A DNA stretch of 64,000 nucleotides, taken from a candidate division KSB1 bacterium. GTDB taxonomy: Bacteria; Zhuqueibacterota; Zhuqueibacteria; JANLFK01; Oleimicrobiaceae. Below, piece by piece: positions 15,394-24,221 of this stretch. The notes beneath the pieces are model-generated. The model saw only the letters and a list, made by a program, of their open reading frames with translations. It made no database searches and was not told where the DNA came from. Both the position numbers and the translations under genes were made by a program. Each line of letters begins with the position of its first letter. Position 1 is the first letter of the stretch. The stretch is from contig JANLFK010000002.1 of NCBI GenBank assembly GCA_024655945.1, positions 306,610 through 370,609 on the forward strand, in the 5' to 3' direction.

Positions 15394-17808
15394 CTAACGG
15401 ACCAGTGTAACCTGCTGTCTGCGCACCAGCATCCCGTTTGTGAGGCGACACCAGTAAACACCAGTGGGCGCGGCCAAACCGTACTGGTCCTTTCCGTCCC
15501 ACTGTACCCGGTATGTGCCAGCCGGAAGCTCCTGAGCAATCAGTGTCCTGATCAACCTGCCGCTCACATCAAAGATGGCCACTTGCGTCTGGCCTTGTCC
15601 CGTGGTGCTATAGGCGAATTCCGTACTTTGGTTGAAGGGATTGGGAAAGGCTATGCTGAGCGTGCAGGTGGTTTGTGGCTCCTCTCCTGAAGCAGTCAGG
15701 ACGGTGGTCTTGGGCACGAGATTCACGCGCAACTCGTGCCGCCCCACTTCGATATGGCCCCGCCAATACTCCATGTTAAAGTCCGTGGACTCCAGAAAGC
15801 CATACCCAACTCCCCCTCCGTGCTCCACCCTGACAATGAGCACGGCGTTGGACAACCCATAGTCGTGGACAATCACGCCGGTTGCAGAGAATGGACAGCG
15901 CCCAAGGTAGACATTCCCTGCGTCATCGGCGAAAAGGAGCATGTCCGCCTTGTCGTCGAAGTACTTGCCGTACCACACCCCTGGCTGTCCAGTCGCACGA
16001 TAGACAGAGACCTGGGCACCGGGCAAGGGGTTGCCGCCGTTGTCTTTCACGGTCAGACAGTTCTCAAGGGGCAAGTCCTGCATGAATGCTCCGATGTTTT
16101 CCGGAGCGTTGTAGTTGCCCTTGGTTGCACGATGGCCCGCGATGAGATTCAAAGCCACAGCACTGTACCGGTCAATCCAGGTGTACTCCCCATTCATCAG
16201 CCCTTTGTACGGGGTGTAGTGCACCGCGTCGCCACCCACGAGCGGCATGTAAGGAGTGCCCACGATGAGCCGACCTCCTTCCATGATGGCAACGGTGCTA
16301 CCACTGCCGTTGTCGTGGACGTTGAAGCCATAGAGGTCAATCAGGTAGCGTGCGTGCCCCAGTTCGTGGAGCAGTGAGCCTTCGAAAAAGAAGGGGTTGC
16401 TATCGCTGATACTCTTATGGTTGGCGTAGAAGCCGCTCGTCAGCAAGCTGGCAGGAAAACCCCACTGGAGGTCGACGGTGCGATCCTGCAAGTTGGGGGT
16501 GTTTGTCGCCAAACCTCCGGCAAGAGGGAGCCTGCCATCGGGCACCACGGTGATATGGTCAATGCGCAGGCGGTCCAGCACACCCTCCGGAGTCTCGGGA
16601 TAGACCGCGTTGGCGAACATTTGGTTCCAGCGGCGCACGTGACGCTGCGCCCAATCCTCCCAGGAATTGGCATGTACCCCCAACTCCTTCTGGTACCGGT
16701 GAAAGTAGTCGTACACGCTCTGCTCGACATAGAAACCAACGCTGAGGGCGTTGGTGTAAATGAGAACGGCGTTGTTGCCCTCCTCCTCTTCAGGTACTTC
16801 ATTGTCCGGGTCGATGACGAACTCCAGTTCATGGCGCGCGAAGGTCCATGGCGAGCTATAGTCGACGGTCGCCATGCCCGAGTCGGGCAGGTCCACCAGG
16901 CCACGCGCCACCTCCTCGCCGTCGAGGAGCCAGGCGTACGGGACAGCCGACATGTCCTCGGCGGCCCAGTTGCGGATATGAGCGCGCCAGGTCACCAGCT
17001 CCCCCGGCCTGGGCCATCCTTCCACTGCCGGGTCGCTGCTCCCCCACACGTAGCTGAGGCGCGGCAGGCGGGCAATCCACCCGACGTCCAAGTCGGCACC
17101 CGCCACGATCTCATTGACCTCCTCCGAGTGGGGGCCCCAAGTGCCCGATGATGACCGGGCAAAGACCACGTAGCCATAACTCGCACCCGGCGCCACAGCA
17201 GAGTCGGTGAAACTGCTTGTGAAGAGCCCTTCGGCCATCAGCTGGTACTGCCTGCGCGCCAGACCACCAGCCACCGTGTCCTGCAGCGCCCGCCGATAGA
17301 CGGCGTAAGTGGCGTTGGGGATTGCCTCCCACGTCAGCTCCCGATGGCCGCGAATGTTCCGGTGCAGGCGCAGTCCTCGCGGGCGCGCAGGCATCTGCAC
17401 CTTGGCCAAGTACAGCGTAGAGGGCCAACGGTACCAGGGGATGGCATCGATCCGTTCGGCGAGAACGCCCTGCTCCCCGGCCGCCTCACAGCAAAAACGC
17501 ACTACCACGCAATCCCCCATTGCCACGGCTGGCGAAAAGTTGCCCAGCTCCACGCCAAAGGTACCCTTGCCGTCGATGTTCGGATCCCCGCCCGTGTCCC
17601 AGCGAGGCGCGTTCTCCAGCAGAATGCGCGACTCGTCCCCGTTCAAGAACACCGTGAAGCTCGCCTCCGGCGGCTGATGGCGGCAGAACTGCCCGTCGGC
17701 GTGGCGCACAAAATTGCGGAAATAGATCCACTGACTGCCAGCCGGCACCACCCACGATGCCAAGCCGACGAGGACGAGAGGCCTAAGCCATGACCTTGCT
17801 GATGTCAC
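15394..17808 (-). CDS. Secreted HExxH zinc metalloprotease-like protein with CARDB and sorting domains
   Basis: An 804-residue exported protein. A signal peptide (1-25) is followed directly by the unrecognised module seen in the neighbouring glycosidase (28-125: HADGQFCRHQPP, GDPNI, VELGNF, AAGEQG). Next are a fibronectin-III-like domain (about 140-235) and a CARDB-like adhesion domain (about 243-350, with PDNEVPEEEEGNNA). A peptidase-like region holds the zinc motif HELGH (481-485) in a membrane-anchor-free context. The end is a FlgD-like sorting domain from FPNPFNQSTEF (721) to VTLVR. The third zinc ligand is not obvious to me; a Glu or His in the following 60 residues could serve. Start GTG at 17808 follows GGAGG. 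Likely first gene of an operon with the three genes below it. Confidence 0.8.
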   Translation of the reverse strand: MTSARSWLRPLVLVGLASWVVPAGSQWIYFRNFVRHADGQFCRHQPPEASFTVFLNGDESRILLENAPRWDTGGDPNIDGKGTFGVELGNFSPAVAMGDCVVVRFCCEAAGEQGVLAERIDAIPWYRWPSTLYLAKVQMPARPRGLRLHRNIRGHRELTWEAIPNATYAVYRRALQDTVAGGLARRQYQLMAEGLFTSSFTDSAVAPGASYGYVVFARSSSGTWGPHSEEVNEIVAGADLDVGWIARLPRLSYVWGSSDPAVEGWPRPGELVTWRAHIRNWAAEDMSAVPYAWLLDGEEVARGLVDLPDSGMATVDYSSPWTFARHELEFVIDPDNEVPEEEEGNNAVLIYTNALSVGFYVEQSVYDYFHRYQKELGVHANSWEDWAQRHVRRWNQMFANAVYPETPEGVLDRLRIDHITVVPDGRLPLAGGLATNTPNLQDRTVDLQWGFPASLLTSGFYANHKSISDSNPFFFEGSLLHELGHARYLIDLYGFNVHDNGSGSTVAIMEGGRLIVGTPYMPLVGGDAVHYTPYKGLMNGEYTWIDRYSAVALNLIAGHRATKGNYNAPENIGAFMQDLPLENCLTVKDNGGNPLPGAQVSVYRATGQPGVWYGKYFDDKADMLLFADDAGNVYLGRCPFSATGVIVHDYGLSNAVLIVRVEHGGGVGYGFLESTDFNMEYWRGHIEVGRHELRVNLVPKTTVLTASGEEPQTTCTLSIAFPNPFNQSTEFAYSTTGQGQTQVAIFDVSGRLIRTLIAQELPAGTYRVQWDGKDQYGLAAPTGVYWCRLTNGMLVRRQQVTLVR

Positions 17809-17907
17809 CCATCCTCCAGAGAAAAAGCGCAGCGCCTGGCCATCAGAGGCGGGAGCAACCGGCTGGGACAGCGTTGCTTCTTGCCCAGAATTCCTGCCGT
17901 CGCCATG

Positions 17908-18732
17908 TCAGCTCGCGACCAGTGAGCGCATGGCCACCAGCACACCAAGGGCAACAATCACCACGGCACCCGCCACCGCCACGGCAGTGGTGCCCCAGGC
18001 GGGCAGGCGGCCTTGGGCCAGGCGCGCCCCCCTCACCACGACAACGCCTAACACCACCATCACCACTGCCATCCCCAGGCTAAAGCTGGCCACAAGGGCC
18101 AACCCAAGGGGGACCTTGTGCATCGATATGGCCAGGAGCAAGATCACCAGAGCCTTTGGGCACGGCACGAGCCCACCGGAGAAACCTAAGGAGATCGCGC
18201 CCCACCACGTTCGCGGCCCCACAGACACGCCTTGTGCGTGGTGGTATTCGTGTTCGTGGTGATGAAAATGTCTCTCATGAACATCACCACCGTGCCAGGA
18301 CGCTTGCTCCTGGCCCGTTCCCCGCGATGAAAGCGAGGTCTGCCGCCTCTTGAACACAGCCCTGATCCTCGCGAAGAGCAACCAAAGCCCGATACCAGAG
18401 ACGGCCACACCGGAGCCCAAAGAAAACCATCTTGCAGCTCTTTCTGGCCAAAAAAAGTCAGTGACCCAGAGAGCCAGCAGCGCAACGACCACTACCACCA
18501 AGACGTGGGAAGCTGTCAGAACAAGAGCAAGCAGCACCGCATCGGGAATCCGTCCCTGAGAGCTGACCAGATAGGCAGCCATCAGCGACTTGCCATGCCC
18601 TGGGCCGAGGGCGTGCAGAGCTCCCAGCAGGAAAGCAACGCCAAGAACCGCCAGCGCAAACAGGGGGCTCACGTGCTCATAGTAAAGCACCTCTTTGACC
18701 AGGTCTTGGCTCACGGCTGTCACCGAGTGCAC
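17908..18732 (-). CDS. NicO-family nickel/cobalt transporter
   Basis: A 274-residue membrane protein that moves Ni2+ or Co2+ across the inner membrane. The family signature GALHALGPGHGKS lies in the first membrane region (about 36-48). A second conserved patch, GFSGGLVPCPKALV, is in the second half. Between them is a cytoplasmic loop with a histidine-rich stretch (RHFHHHEHEYHHAQ), as in metal-handling members such as RcnA. About six hydrophobic segments are visible. The GTG at 18732 overlaps the end of the upstream gene by 13 bases; GTG at 18723 is an alternative. Import or export cannot be decided. A nickel-dependent LarA homologue elsewhere in the window makes uptake worth considering. Confidence 0.85.
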   Translation of the reverse strand: MHSVTAVSQDLVKEVLYYEHVSPLFALAVLGVAFLLGALHALGPGHGKSLMAAYLVSSQGRIPDAVLLALVLTASHVLVVVVVALLALWVTDFFWPERAARWFSLGSGVAVSGIGLWLLFARIRAVFKRRQTSLSSRGTGQEQASWHGGDVHERHFHHHEHEYHHAQGVSVGPRTWWGAISLGFSGGLVPCPKALVILLLAISMHKVPLGLALVASFSLGMAVVMVVLGVVVVRGARLAQGRLPAWGTTAVAVAGAVVIVALGVLVAMRSLVAS

Positions 18733-19442
18733 CGGAAGCGGATTTTCAACTTCGGGTACTTTCCTTTGCGAATACGCAGCACAGTCTCGTCGTAAAACAC
18801 GCCGCTGATGACCACCATGTCCAAGTCCCGCTTGATATATCCCGGGTACGTGGACAGGAATGAAATGGAGGGCGAGCCGATAACACGAAGCTGGAGCAAT
18901 CTGCCGATCGCCCGCTCCTGCTCATCAGTGAAGGCCACCCTCTCTTTGGCCAGATCGATGAAGTGGTTCCCGCAGATGAAGAAGAGACGGGGGTCTGCCT
19001 CCAGATCATGATCCCCCGGCGAGAGCTGGCCACTTTCGACCAGGAACACCATGCGCAGCCTGAGCGGCGCAAGCAGGCTGTCGGCGAGCAGACCAGGCGC
19101 CTCACACTCCACAAGGCGCATGCGGGAGCGCCGGCCACCAATGCGCAACGGCTCCTGTTGCAGCAGGTCATTCAGCGAGCGGGCGAACTCTGTGAAAAAA
19201 TCTTCTACCTCGGCGGCGCTGAGCACGGTGTCGGCATTGGTGTCGATCATGTTGCGAATGTGCGGCGCAAGCTGGCCGAGATAGAGGGATTCGTATTGCA
19301 CAGTGATGAGCGTCGGGTCGACGTGCACCCAGACTTGGTCGCGCATCTCTTCAGGGGTTTGCGAAAAGCGGTAACCGTGCGCCGCCAGCGGCTGGGTGAG
19401 CGTCACCAACAGGAGGAGCGCTGCGCACCGACTCGTCACCAT
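18720..19442 (-). CDS. Exported EF-hand protein paired with the NicO transporter
   Basis: 240 residues with a signal peptide ending LAAHG. A textbook EF-hand loop, DTNADTVLSAAE (about 68-79), has D, N, D, S and E at ligand positions 1, 3, 5, 9 and 12, so calcium binding is likely. The rest is beta-rich and resembles the periplasmic proteins often found beside, or fused to, NicO and DUF1007-type metal transporter genes. Its stop codon overlaps the start of the transporter gene, so the two are translationally coupled and probably work together, for example as a metal-binding partner. ATG at 19442 has only a weak ribosome site. Confidence 0.7.
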   Translation of the reverse strand: MVTSRCAALLLLVTLTQPLAAHGYRFSQTPEEMRDQVWVHVDPTLITVQYESLYLGQLAPHIRNMIDTNADTVLSAAEVEDFFTEFARSLNDLLQQEPLRIGGRRSRMRLVECEAPGLLADSLLAPLRLRMVFLVESGQLSPGDHDLEADPRLFFICGNHFIDLAKERVAFTDEQERAIGRLLQLRVIGSPSISFLSTYPGYIKRDLDMVVISGVFYDETVLRIRKGKYPKLKIRFRCTR

Positions 19443-19550
19443 GGGGCAGCACGGAAAAAGGGGGCGGCGCTGAGGCGGGACCGGGCTCTGCTTGTGCTCC
19501 AGGGGCCACGCGTCGGCAACGGCCAGCTACTTTCGCGCCGCCATAGGCGC

Positions 19551-20492
19551 TCAGAATTGCGCATTGACGCCTATCCGTTGCGCAGCACCCAACAGGCCAA
19601 AGTCGCTGTAAGCGTAATCCAATCGGAAGCACAGCCCACCCACATCCACTTGCAGTCCGCCGCCGAAGGAGTAGCGCGCCACATCATGATTGAGACGATA
19701 GCCACTGCGGAGGAAGAGGAGATTCTGGTAGCACCACTCTGCGCCAACCTCCCCCAAAGGGCGGCCGTCGTTGGGCTTCATGGCGGAGAAGCTTACCGCC
19801 AGCCTCTGTGCCTGGCCGTCGATGGCGTTGATGGCCAGACCAAAAGTAAAGTTCGTGGGCAACGGGTACGATTCGTGCACGAACTTGACTTCCGAGCCGA
19901 AATTGGCGATCTTCATGCCGAAGCGAAAACCGCGAAAGTGGGTCACGTAGAGGACGGCGATGTCCGCCGCCACAGCCGCGCCGACGAAATCAGAGTACAG
20001 CGCCATGCGGATGTAGTTGAGTGTGCCGCCAAAAGTGACACGGTCGGTCAAATAGCGAGCGTAGCTGAGTCCTATGCGATAGTTCCCGGCGTAGAAGGTC
20101 TCGCCGGTGCCGTCTGGCTGCAGGGGAGTGCGCACCTTCATCTCGTCGGTGTAAAGCGCGGTGGCCGAGAGCGCAAACGTGCCGGCGCGGCCAAAGGTGC
20201 GGGCTGCCGCCACATAATCGTGGTTGATGCCCGCAAACCAGCCCGTATGGGTGAAAGCCACAGCATTGCCCGGAATCCAGGCTAAGGCAGCTGGGTTGTA
20301 GTGAGCCGCCTCGGCGCCGTCGACCATGGCAATGAACGCGTCGCCCATGCCTGCGCCTCGGGCGCTGACGCCTATCTTGAGAAACTGCGCATCAGTACTG
20401 CCAGGGCGCTCGTACTGGGCGACGACCACGGCCGGCAGGAGCAGCACCACCCCCAACCATTTTCGATACGCAAGCTTCGTCTTCTTTCTCAT
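19551..20492 (-). CDS. PorV/PorQ-family outer-membrane barrel protein
   Basis: A 313-residue predicted beta-barrel with a signal peptide (MRKKTKLAYRKWLGVVLLLP, cleavage after VVAQ). The family N-terminus is evident: SARGAGMGDAFIA followed by GAEAAHYNPAALAWIPG. The rest is alternating strands ending in aromatic Phe (IGVNAQF), typical of outer-membrane barrels. PorV is the shuttle that carries type IX secretion cargo to the cell-surface attachment complex; the related PorQ acts elsewhere in the pathway. I cannot decide between the two subfamilies. It follows two secreted paralogues by 15 bases and is probably co-transcribed with them and with the TonB receptor. No other type IX component is visible here. 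Confidence 0.8.
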   Translation of the reverse strand: MRKKTKLAYRKWLGVVLLLPAVVVAQYERPGSTDAQFLKIGVSARGAGMGDAFIAMVDGAEAAHYNPAALAWIPGNAVAFTHTGWFAGINHDYVAAARTFGRAGTFALSATALYTDEMKVRTPLQPDGTGETFYAGNYRIGLSYARYLTDRVTFGGTLNYIRMALYSDFVGAAVAADIAVLYVTHFRGFRFGMKIANFGSEVKFVHESYPLPTNFTFGLAINAIDGQAQRLAVSFSAMKPNDGRPLGEVGAEWCYQNLLFLRSGYRLNHDVARYSFGGGLQVDVGGLCFRLDYAYSDFGLLGAAQRIGVNAQF

Positions 20493-20507
20493 ACGAACGA
20501 CGGTCCT

Positions 20508-22370
20508 CTACTTGATCACCACAAACTTGCCCACTTGCACCTCGCCAGTGCGCTTGTCCTCCACCGTGAAAAGGTAGATGCCGCTGGCGATGGCCTGCCC
20601 CACCGAGGAGGTCAGGTTCCAGTCCTCATAGCCACGACTGGCGTCATCGTGTTCCAGCGTGGTGATAAGGTCTCCGGCCAAAGTGTACACCTTGATAATG
20701 CACTGCGCCGGCAGGTTAATAAACTGCACACGCCTGTCCTGCTCCATCCATCGTTTGCGTGTGCCCGCCGGCTTTTCCCACTGCGGATTGTATTGATGAT
20801 AGGCCACGTCGCCCCGATAGGGATTAGGCACGACGGCCACCTGCCCCACCTTCTCCGGCGGCGGGGTACCAGGCACCACCTTCTTGGCGTTGGCCGTCAC
20901 GCTCGACTCCTGAGAAGGAAAATTGGTCACCGAGTCGGGCTTGGAAAAGGCGGTGACACTGTAGTAGTACTCGACGTTGTTCACCAAGCCCACATCGGTG
21001 TATTCGTAGGCAAGCCCGGTGTTTTGGCCGTAGCGATTTCCCGGTAGGTCGTACTCTGCCAGCAAGGTCCACGGTCCCTGGGCGCTCACGGTGCTCTTGT
21101 AGAGTCGATACCCTTCGAACGGCTGCGAGCTGTGGTCCCCGCGATAAGGGTCGTAGTACTTCTCCGGGTCCACCTCACCAGCCAGTGGTTTCCAGGAGAG
21201 CGTCACGCGGTGCGATGCAGGAAAGACCCGCAGCGGTGGCCGAGGAGGTGGAAACGGCACGCGATAGCGCCGGTCGCGCAGAAACTCCAGGTACTTGGCA
21301 TTCTTCATCAGACCCGCCATGCCCATCCCGAAGACTTCGCCTATCTCGAAGTGAAGCGTGTCACCCACGTTCAGGTAGGGGAAAGGCCCAAAGGCAATCG
21401 AAATATGCGCCCGTTCGATCTCGGGGCGGTTTTGCATGATCTCGCCGCTGGCCATGCCCAGCCGGTAGCGCACCGGGTCTCGGCCCCACCCGGCCAAGTC
21501 CTCGTGATTGTACCACTTGAAGGTCCACTTGAGCGTGCTATCGGCCGGATAGAGCACCTTGATGCCGATGGGGCTTATCGCCGTACCATCATCGCCGCCG
21601 GGGTTATCCTCACCCACGGCCATGAATTGCGCTGGGAAGAAGTAGGTATGTTCATCTAAGAAGTTGAGAGCCGCGTCGTTGTTGCCAATCTCGCCATGCA
21701 GCCAAAAGCCGACGTACACCTCCCGCAAGGGGAACTTGGTGGGCATCACGTTGTAATTGAACACGAGAAATTCGTCCAGCGGCGGCGAACTCCAGGCATA
21801 ACTCCACTGTACCACGTCCAGATAGAGTGGGGTGTGGTCAGTGACGTTGAGGATGTTATAGTCGCTATACCGGCAGACAAAGTCCTGGTCGGAGATAGCC
21901 GCGTAGCGTGGCCAATACGGAATGTCAACTGTATCACCCTTCTGTACCACCCACACCGTATCCCATGGTTCGGCAGTGGGGAAGAACTCGTGGGGCGTGA
22001 AGTGGGTCCGCGACACGGAGACAAGCGTGTCCCCGGACGGGGTGATGGCCCCGATCCAGATCCCACCTTGGTAGACATGTTCCTCGTTGCTGCCCGGCGG
22101 CATTTCGCAATACAAGAGCCCCGGATAGCCCACGCGTACGTAGTCGTGGGTGTCGTCCAAGGTGCCCATGTTAGTCACCAGCTGCCGCACCTTGCCCACG
22201 TTGTGCAGCTTCCAATCCAGGTTGGTCCACTGCGCCTTCGCCGGGAAGGCCCACAGGAACAGAAGGCAACAAGCAACGACCGCTGCCGCCCACCTGCAAG
22301 TTGCAAGGCTCATGGGTACACCCAAGACTCTCACTCTTCTTCCTGTTTTGCGCAAGGTGGTTCGCATCAT
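20508..22370 (-). CDS. Secreted protein A of a tandem paralogous pair, with C-terminal sorting-like domain
   Basis: 620 residues with a signal peptide ending AFPAKAQ. The N-terminal half begins WKLHNVGKVRQLVTNMG and contains GGIWIGAI and VEKGDTVDIPYWP-like motifs. A fibronectin-III-like stretch (PFEGYRLYKSTVSAQGPWTL) follows. The C-terminus runs VAVVPNPYRGDVAYHQYNP...YTLAGDL...ASGIYLFTV...GKFVVIK, a variant of the FlgD-like sorting fold. It is clearly homologous throughout to the next protein upstream. ATG at 22370 overlaps that gene's stop (ATGA). Start at 22313 (MSLATCRWAAAV) is an alternative that gives a more typical signal length. No enzymatic motif is seen; a surface structural or binding role is possible. 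Confidence 0.75.
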   Translation of the reverse strand: MMRTTLRKTGRRVRVLGVPMSLATCRWAAAVVACCLLFLWAFPAKAQWTNLDWKLHNVGKVRQLVTNMGTLDDTHDYVRVGYPGLLYCEMPPGSNEEHVYQGGIWIGAITPSGDTLVSVSRTHFTPHEFFPTAEPWDTVWVVQKGDTVDIPYWPRYAAISDQDFVCRYSDYNILNVTDHTPLYLDVVQWSYAWSSPPLDEFLVFNYNVMPTKFPLREVYVGFWLHGEIGNNDAALNFLDEHTYFFPAQFMAVGEDNPGGDDGTAISPIGIKVLYPADSTLKWTFKWYNHEDLAGWGRDPVRYRLGMASGEIMQNRPEIERAHISIAFGPFPYLNVGDTLHFEIGEVFGMGMAGLMKNAKYLEFLRDRRYRVPFPPPRPPLRVFPASHRVTLSWKPLAGEVDPEKYYDPYRGDHSSQPFEGYRLYKSTVSAQGPWTLLAEYDLPGNRYGQNTGLAYEYTDVGLVNNVEYYYSVTAFSKPDSVTNFPSQESSVTANAKKVVPGTPPPEKVGQVAVVPNPYRGDVAYHQYNPQWEKPAGTRKRWMEQDRRVQFINLPAQCIIKVYTLAGDLITTLEHDDASRGYEDWNLTSSVGQAIASGIYLFTVEDKRTGEVQVGKFVVIK

Positions 22371-24205
22371 TTGATTATCACGAACTTGCCCACTTGTACG
22401 GCGCCGGTTCTGGTGTCCTTGACGGTGAAAAGGTAGATGCCACTTGCAACCGCCTGTCCCACGCCGGAGGTCAGGTTCCAGTCTTCATACCCCTTGTACG
22501 GGTCGTGGTGGCTGATGGAGATGACATGGTCACCTGCTAAGGTGTAGACATCGATTTCGCACGCCTCAGGTAGGTTGATGAACTGGATACGACGGTCCTG
22601 CTCCATCCAGCGCTCGCGCGTGCCCTTCGGGCGCTCCCATGGCGGGTTGTAGGAGTGATAAGCGACGTCGCCGCGGTAGGGATTGGGAACCACTGCGACC
22701 TGTCCCACCGTGGCAGGAGGCTCAGTCCCCGGCACCACCACCTTGGCATTGGCGGGGACACTGGATTCCTGCGAGGGAAAACCCGACACGGTGTCAGGCT
22801 TCGAGTACGCGGTCACCGAGTAGTAGTACTCGAGGTTGTTGAGCAGCCCTACGTCAGTGTACTCGTAGGCCAGGCCGGTGTTTGCCCCAAGATCGTTGCC
22901 AGGCAGGTCATATTCGGCCAACAGGGTCCATGGGCCGGTGGGGCCGACCGTGCTCTTGTACACACGGTATCCTTCGAACGGCTGCGGACAGTGGTCGGCG
23001 CGATTGGGGTCCTGGTAGGTCTCCGGATCTGGCTCGCCTGGCTGCGCCTTCCAGCGCAGCACCACCTGGTGAGAGCGGGTCTCCACCCGCAGCGGCGGCC
23101 GCGGCGGCGGCGACGGCACCTTGAAGTCGTTCGCCACCAACCAGTCCAAACGATCGGCGTTCTTCAGCAGCCCCTTGAGACCCTTGCCGAGGATCTCACC
23201 CACATAGAACTGCACCGTGTCGCCAACCTGGAGGTTGAACGGTCCGAAGGCTATGAAAAACTGCGAGCCGATGGGGTCAAGCTGGTTTTGCATGATCACC
23301 CCTGCCGCCATCTCTCGGTAGCGGTCAGGGTCGCGCGCGGGCGGGCCAAAGTCCGGGTTTTGGATCCAGTTAAAGGTCCAGCGCAGCTTGCCCATCCCCT
23401 GGGGCGGATAAATCTTGACCGCGATGGGGCTGTACGCATCGCCATCAGGCCCGCCTGCGGCGTCTATTGAGACACCCATCTGCCGTTCCGGATAGTAGAC
23501 CGAATAGTCGTCCAGCGCAAAGGACCACCCCGGACCGCGGTAGCCGACATTCCCGTCCAGCCAGTAAGCAACCCACACATTCTGCAAGGGCTTGGCTGTG
23601 GCGGTCACCCAGTAGCGGAACACCACCATTTCGTCCAACGGCGGTGAGGCCCAGACATGACTGGTCTGGATCACGTCCACATACAACGGGGTGTGCAAGG
23701 CGATGTTGGTAATGTGAAAGTCCGCATACCGGCAGACAAAGTCCTGATCGCCAACGGCTGTATAGCCCGGCCAATAGGGTATGTCCACCGTGTCTCCCTT
23801 TTCCACCACCCAAATGGTGTCCCATTTGGCAGAGCTGGGGAAGAACTCGACGTCGGAATGCCAGCTGGTCGTCACCGAGACCGCAGTGTCAACGCCGGTG
23901 ATCGCACCAATCCAGATACCGCCCTCCCCCACGTGTTCCTCATGGCTGCCGGGCGGGAACTCGCAATAGATGAGCCCTGTCCAACTTCCCCATAAGACCC
24001 AGGTGGGCCACAGGCTGCCGATGTTGGAGACAAACTGCCGCACCTTGCCTACGTCGTGCAGCTTCCAGTCCAGGGCCACCCGGGCCTGGCCAAGGAGCGA
24101 AGTGCTCAACACCAGCGTCGCCACGAGGGTGAGAAGAGCCGCACACCTTCGGCGAGGGGTCGCGTGACAGCATACCCCTTGGCGCCGTTGCCGGCCGGGG
24201 AACAA
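22367..24205 (-). CDS. Secreted protein B of a tandem paralogous pair, with C-terminal sorting-like domain
   Basis: About 612 residues, homologous over its full length to the protein encoded just downstream. Shared landmarks are WKLHDVGKVRQFVSNIG, GGIWIGAITG, VEKGDTVDIPYWPGY, PFEGYRVYKSTVGPTGPWTL, VAVVPNPYRGDVAYHSYNP and GKFVIIK at the end. I chose TTG at 24205, which has GGGAG 6 bases upstream and lies 16 bases after the TonB receptor stop. A TTG at 24241 would overlap that gene and adds 12 residues without a ribosome site. The DNA identity between the pair is high, for instance in the last 120 coding bases, so the duplication looks fairly recent or kept similar. Function unknown. Confidence 0.75.
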   Translation of the reverse strand: MFPGRQRRQGVCCHATPRRRCAALLTLVATLVLSTSLLGQARVALDWKLHDVGKVRQFVSNIGSLWPTWVLWGSWTGLIYCEFPPGSHEEHVGEGGIWIGAITGVDTAVSVTTSWHSDVEFFPSSAKWDTIWVVEKGDTVDIPYWPGYTAVGDQDFVCRYADFHITNIALHTPLYVDVIQTSHVWASPPLDEMVVFRYWVTATAKPLQNVWVAYWLDGNVGYRGPGWSFALDDYSVYYPERQMGVSIDAAGGPDGDAYSPIAVKIYPPQGMGKLRWTFNWIQNPDFGPPARDPDRYREMAAGVIMQNQLDPIGSQFFIAFGPFNLQVGDTVQFYVGEILGKGLKGLLKNADRLDWLVANDFKVPSPPPRPPLRVETRSHQVVLRWKAQPGEPDPETYQDPNRADHCPQPFEGYRVYKSTVGPTGPWTLLAEYDLPGNDLGANTGLAYEYTDVGLLNNLEYYYSVTAYSKPDTVSGFPSQESSVPANAKVVVPGTEPPATVGQVAVVPNPYRGDVAYHSYNPPWERPKGTRERWMEQDRRIQFINLPEACEIDVYTLAGDHVISISHHDPYKGYEDWNLTSGVGQAVASGIYLFTVKDTRTGAVQVGKFVIIK

Positions 24206-24221
24206 GTGGTACTCCCGATCT

